Part shown: piece after piece, positions 7,761-10,017 of the stretch
How positions within the stretch are numbered: the first letter of the stretch is position 1
How the letters are laid out: each line of letters begins with the position of its first letter
Source of the DNA: Acanthaster planci
Lineage: Eukaryota > Echinodermata > Asteroidea > Valvatida > Acanthasteridae
DNA length: 10,017 nt
Assembly (NCBI RefSeq): GCF_001949145.1
Contig: NW_019091580.1
Span: forward strand, 480,595 to 490,611
Reading direction: 5' to 3'
The notes under the pieces: model-generated
What the model saw: the letters and a program-made list of their open reading frames with translations, nothing else
What the model was told of the DNA's origin: nothing
Database searches by the model: none
Made by a program: the position numbers and the translations under genes

Positions 7761-8784
7761 AACGACCGCACATGCAGTGAATTTGCCGCGATTTTTGAAG
7801 TGCGCCCTCTGCTTTCAAACCCCGACTTTTACATCTTACGAAAGTATGCGACATTATTTTCAAACGTACGCGTTGACGGTCGGTATTTCCCTTGAAGTAT
7901 GAATTGTAGCATACCATTACGGATCACTTTGTGAATTTTACATGACATGAGGCTGGCAAACACTGGTACAAGTCGGCAAATTGATTCTGGCGCTTCCAAA
8001 GAAAATACCTTCGCTATGCCACTGTGTGGGGGCGTTGTTCACGATAAAGAAGTACATTAGTAGATGTGTATCACATTCATGCAGAATCTTACATCAGAAT
8101 GGCAATTTATGGCTTTTAAAACTGTTTTCCCTATTTAGTGATATTGCAAACATTTACTCGTTAGGAAATAATAAACAAAGTCTTCACAATAGTCCATCTC
8201 CCCCTCTCAAAAAGTAGGGGGCGTGTCCTCTCCCCCGGTATTTACGCCCATGCCTTTTCAATGTATTTAACAACCGGCCAAATATTTCCATCACACTAAT
8301 GCGGGAGGTATTGTGTTTTTTTTCACCAGCCCACTGTCATTTCATGTCCCGCAAGGTCAGTTGGGAAATCACATGGGAATTTGGAGAACGCTTGTACAAG
8401 TTGTAGGATTCGGAGCGGTTTGCAGTGTACATAAATTATTAGGCAACTAGTGGTGGGCGTTTAAGCAAGTTTTCCCTATACAATAAAGCACGCTCAAGGT
8501 TCGCAAATAAAACACGTGTGATTTAATCATCCACACGGTTCCATTGTTGTGCCGTGTACTCGCATAAGGGAAGTTGAGGAAGTGCAGTGATGTTTGAAGG
8601 ACGTCTTTTCATCATAGCCAACACGCCATTTGACCTTACAAATGTGGTTGAACTCTGTTAGGTCAACTGGTATTGGCAGTGTACGTGCCGTTCTAATTTC
8701 TGTGGGCAAGAGCGTTTTTCGTTATTTGCCTAGTAGCAGGTACAAACGTTCGGAACACGCTAATGGGCTATTGTAGGCAGAGAA
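7761..8784. other. Upstream flank of the receptor gene, no gene seen
   Basis: No coding region was recognised. CCCCCT (8200-8205) and AGGGGG (8216-8221) can form a small hairpin in a C/G-run patch. AATAAA occurs at 8483 and 8506, both over 270 bases before the receptor start; they could end an upstream transcript, but none is visible. The last part must contain the 5' leader or promoter of the receptor, but I cannot place a TATA box or initiator with confidence. TAA at 8761-8763 is in frame with the receptor and closes the reading frame upstream. Confidence 0.5.
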
Positions 8785-9954
8785 ATGGAAAATATTACTA
8801 CAGATGACGATTTTACGTTCGTTTACGCGTGTCCCAATGTCGTCGTTTGTCTGCTGGAAGTGATGGTAGTCATTGCAGTATCATTCTTAGTCTTGATTTC
8901 CAACACAGGCAACCTAGTGGTTCTAATGTCGACACCGTCTTTCCGCAACGGCCATGGGTACTTGTTGATATCCCTGAGTGTGGCGGACTTCCTTGTGGGC
9001 TGCGTGTCTGTTCTGTCTATCTACCCGTCTGCTACCTTGGAGGGTACGGCCGATGCCTGGCCTTACGGCGACACGGTCTGTCTTATTGCGGCCTATGTCG
9101 GTCAGGTAGCGCTGATGAACTCGGGCCTGGCTCTGATGCTCCTCAGCATCGAACGGTACATTGCTGTGGCCCACCCTCTGAAGTTTGGCCACCTGGTGAC
9201 CAAGAAGACTGTGTCCATCGCCATCGCGATGTGCTGGTTGCTGGTCGCTTCAGTATTTACGACGATTTTTGCTGGTCTTCCTCCTCACTTCTACTCCCCC
9301 CAACTCTACATATGCCAGTCAGTTTTCACAGAAAACTCGACATTTAGTCTTGTGCTTCTCGTCACGGCGGTGCTCCCGTGCATCATTATTATGCTTGTCA
9401 CATCGGCAATAGCTAAAAGAAAGCTGAAGGAAAGTGCCCGCCGACGAGCCGCCATGGTGCCTGCCATCGCGCAGTCTTCCACGGCGAGCCAAGAGTCTGC
9501 CCTGGCTAACGGCACGTCTCAAACCTCCCTAAAACTTGACCGCATGGTGAGGCTCATGATGATTGCAGTAATAATTCATATGTGCCCTTTTGTGGTGGTG
9601 TTCATTCTCACAGTAGGTGGCAAGAAGATCCCCCAGGTGATTTCATTTGCCACATATTGGTGGCTTATCTGCAACAGCTTCGTCAACACCGTTATCTATT
9701 ACAAAAAAAACGCCAAATTCCGGGCCAGAATGCACGAACTTATAGCCAGAGCTGCCCCTCAGTACTGTATTGACTTCGAGGCAGATCTTTCCTGCGCCTG
9801 GCGGAGTTCTAAGAGAAAGAGTGAGCCGTTGTCTCCCTATGAAAATCCTGGAAGGCCAAACTTAGAACTGACAGGCGTCAGAACTGACTCAGGAAACTGT
9901 GTAGAGAATGACGGCTTTCGAGACACCAACAGCACCCAAACGAGAACTGAGTAG
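8785..9954 (+). CDS. Class A (rhodopsin-like) G-protein-coupled receptor, orphan, 389 aa
   Basis: Intact single-exon receptor of the plasma membrane, expected to couple an unknown ligand to G proteins. N-glycosylation sites: NIT at residue 3 and NST at 184. Approximate helices: TM1 21-48 (GN at 42-43), TM2 58-80 (LSVADFLVG, Asp68 = 2.50), TM3 97-122 (Cys99, Ser113 = 3.39) ending in ERY 123-125, TM4 142-163 (Trp151), ECL2 Cys177, TM5 186-208 (Pro198), TM6 254-277 (Pro268), TM7 284-306. A basic helix 8 (KKNAKFRAR) and a ~75-residue Ser/Thr-rich tail follow; Cys328 and Cys337 are possible palmitoylation sites. Odd residues: Gly106 instead of Asp 3.32, so no aminergic pocket; Met266 instead of the CWxP Trp; NTVIY instead of NPxxY; Thr206 instead of Tyr 5.58. 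The start is the first ATG after the in-frame TAA at 8761 and has a good context (AGAAATGG). Overall it looks alpha-group (amine/MECA/melatonin-like), but the ligand cannot be assigned. A related loop fragment lies 2.4 kb upstream. Confidence 0.94.
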   Translation: MENITTDDDFTFVYACPNVVVCLLEVMVVIAVSFLVLISNTGNLVVLMSTPSFRNGHGYLLISLSVADFLVGCVSVLSIYPSATLEGTADAWPYGDTVCLIAAYVGQVALMNSGLALMLLSIERYIAVAHPLKFGHLVTKKTVSIAIAMCWLLVASVFTTIFAGLPPHFYSPQLYICQSVFTENSTFSLVLLVTAVLPCIIIMLVTSAIAKRKLKESARRRAAMVPAIAQSSTASQESALANGTSQTSLKLDRMVRLMMIAVIIHMCPFVVVFILTVGGKKIPQVISFATYWWLICNSFVNTVIYYKKNAKFRARMHELIARAAPQYCIDFEADLSCAWRSSKRKSEPLSPYENPGRPNLELTGVRTDSGNCVENDGFRDTNSTQTRTE

Positions 9955-10017
9955 ACCAGTCCTGATCTAGTCCTGTCCATTAACTGATAAATTGATTTCA
10001 GGAATGGATCCACTGTG
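9955..10017 (+). other. 3' flank of the receptor gene
   Basis: The 63 bases after the stop codon contain no AATAAA polyadenylation signal, so the 3' UTR must run past the window or the transcript must be spliced here. TTAACTGATAAATTGATTTCAG/GA near 9980-10003 resembles a branch point and acceptor, though no donor is visible near the stop. Confidence 0.4.

Noticed and set aside
8829-9347. 172-codon open frame inside the receptor gene (+1 relative frame)
   Set aside because: Shadow of the GC-rich receptor coding sequence; the class A motifs are all in the other frame.
8923-9522. Minus-strand open frames opposite the receptor
   Set aside because: Antisense shadows of the receptor with no recognisable protein features.
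1-10017. CRISPR array, bacterial operon, rRNA or intact tRNA gene
   Set aside because: No regularly spaced short repeats, no ribosome-binding-site-led gene series, no rRNA-like sequence and no foldable tRNA were seen; the window is animal nuclear DNA.

Overview
The window looks like animal nuclear DNA, probably from an invertebrate. The evidence is one intact, intronless, seven-transmembrane receptor gene set in AT-rich, gene-poor DNA with decayed animal-type transposons: a CR1/L2-like LINE and a small hAT-type DNA element. There are no operons, no bacterial gene packing and no recognisable bacterial genes. Single-exon receptor genes in small local families with many LINE relics are common in invertebrate deuterostomes such as amphioxus, hemichordates and sea urchins. 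The sequence alone does not fix the species.

Layout. Bases 1-262 hold short tandem repeats: a ~29-bp pair, then two units of exactly 100 bp, with a possible decayed third copy near 5243. Bases 263-5454 carry no gene I can support. They contain a C/A-rich low-complexity patch (1436-1640), a hairpin-forming inverted repeat (3734-3875) and an 18-bp perfect palindrome inside a cluster of p53-family-like half-sites (4384-4426). Bases 5463-5677 are a 215-bp non-autonomous hAT-like element with terminal inverted repeats starting CAGTGTTG and an 8-bp target duplication CTGAACAT on both sides. Immediately downstream is a 5'-truncated, frameshifted LINE reverse transcriptase relic (about 5686-6895). 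Less than 100 bp after it, at 6981-7155, lies a piece of receptor gene that matches only the end of TM5 and the third intracellular loop of the intact receptor further on. A weak class-II-tRNA-like (SINE head?) sequence follows at 7671-7760, then gene-free DNA.

The one convincing functional gene is the class A G-protein-coupled receptor at 8785-9954 (389 aa). It keeps the class A fold markers (GN in TM1, Asp 2.50, the TM3-ECL2 cysteine pair, ERY, Trp 4.50, Pro 5.50) but lacks Asp 3.32, the TM6 toggle Trp, the NPxxY Pro and Tyr 5.58. It is best treated as an orphan receptor with unusual activation microswitches. The fragment at 6981-7155 shows that at least one paralogous sequence exists or existed 2.4 kb upstream. 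No multi-gene system is visible; the rest of the window is repeat relics and unassigned DNA.
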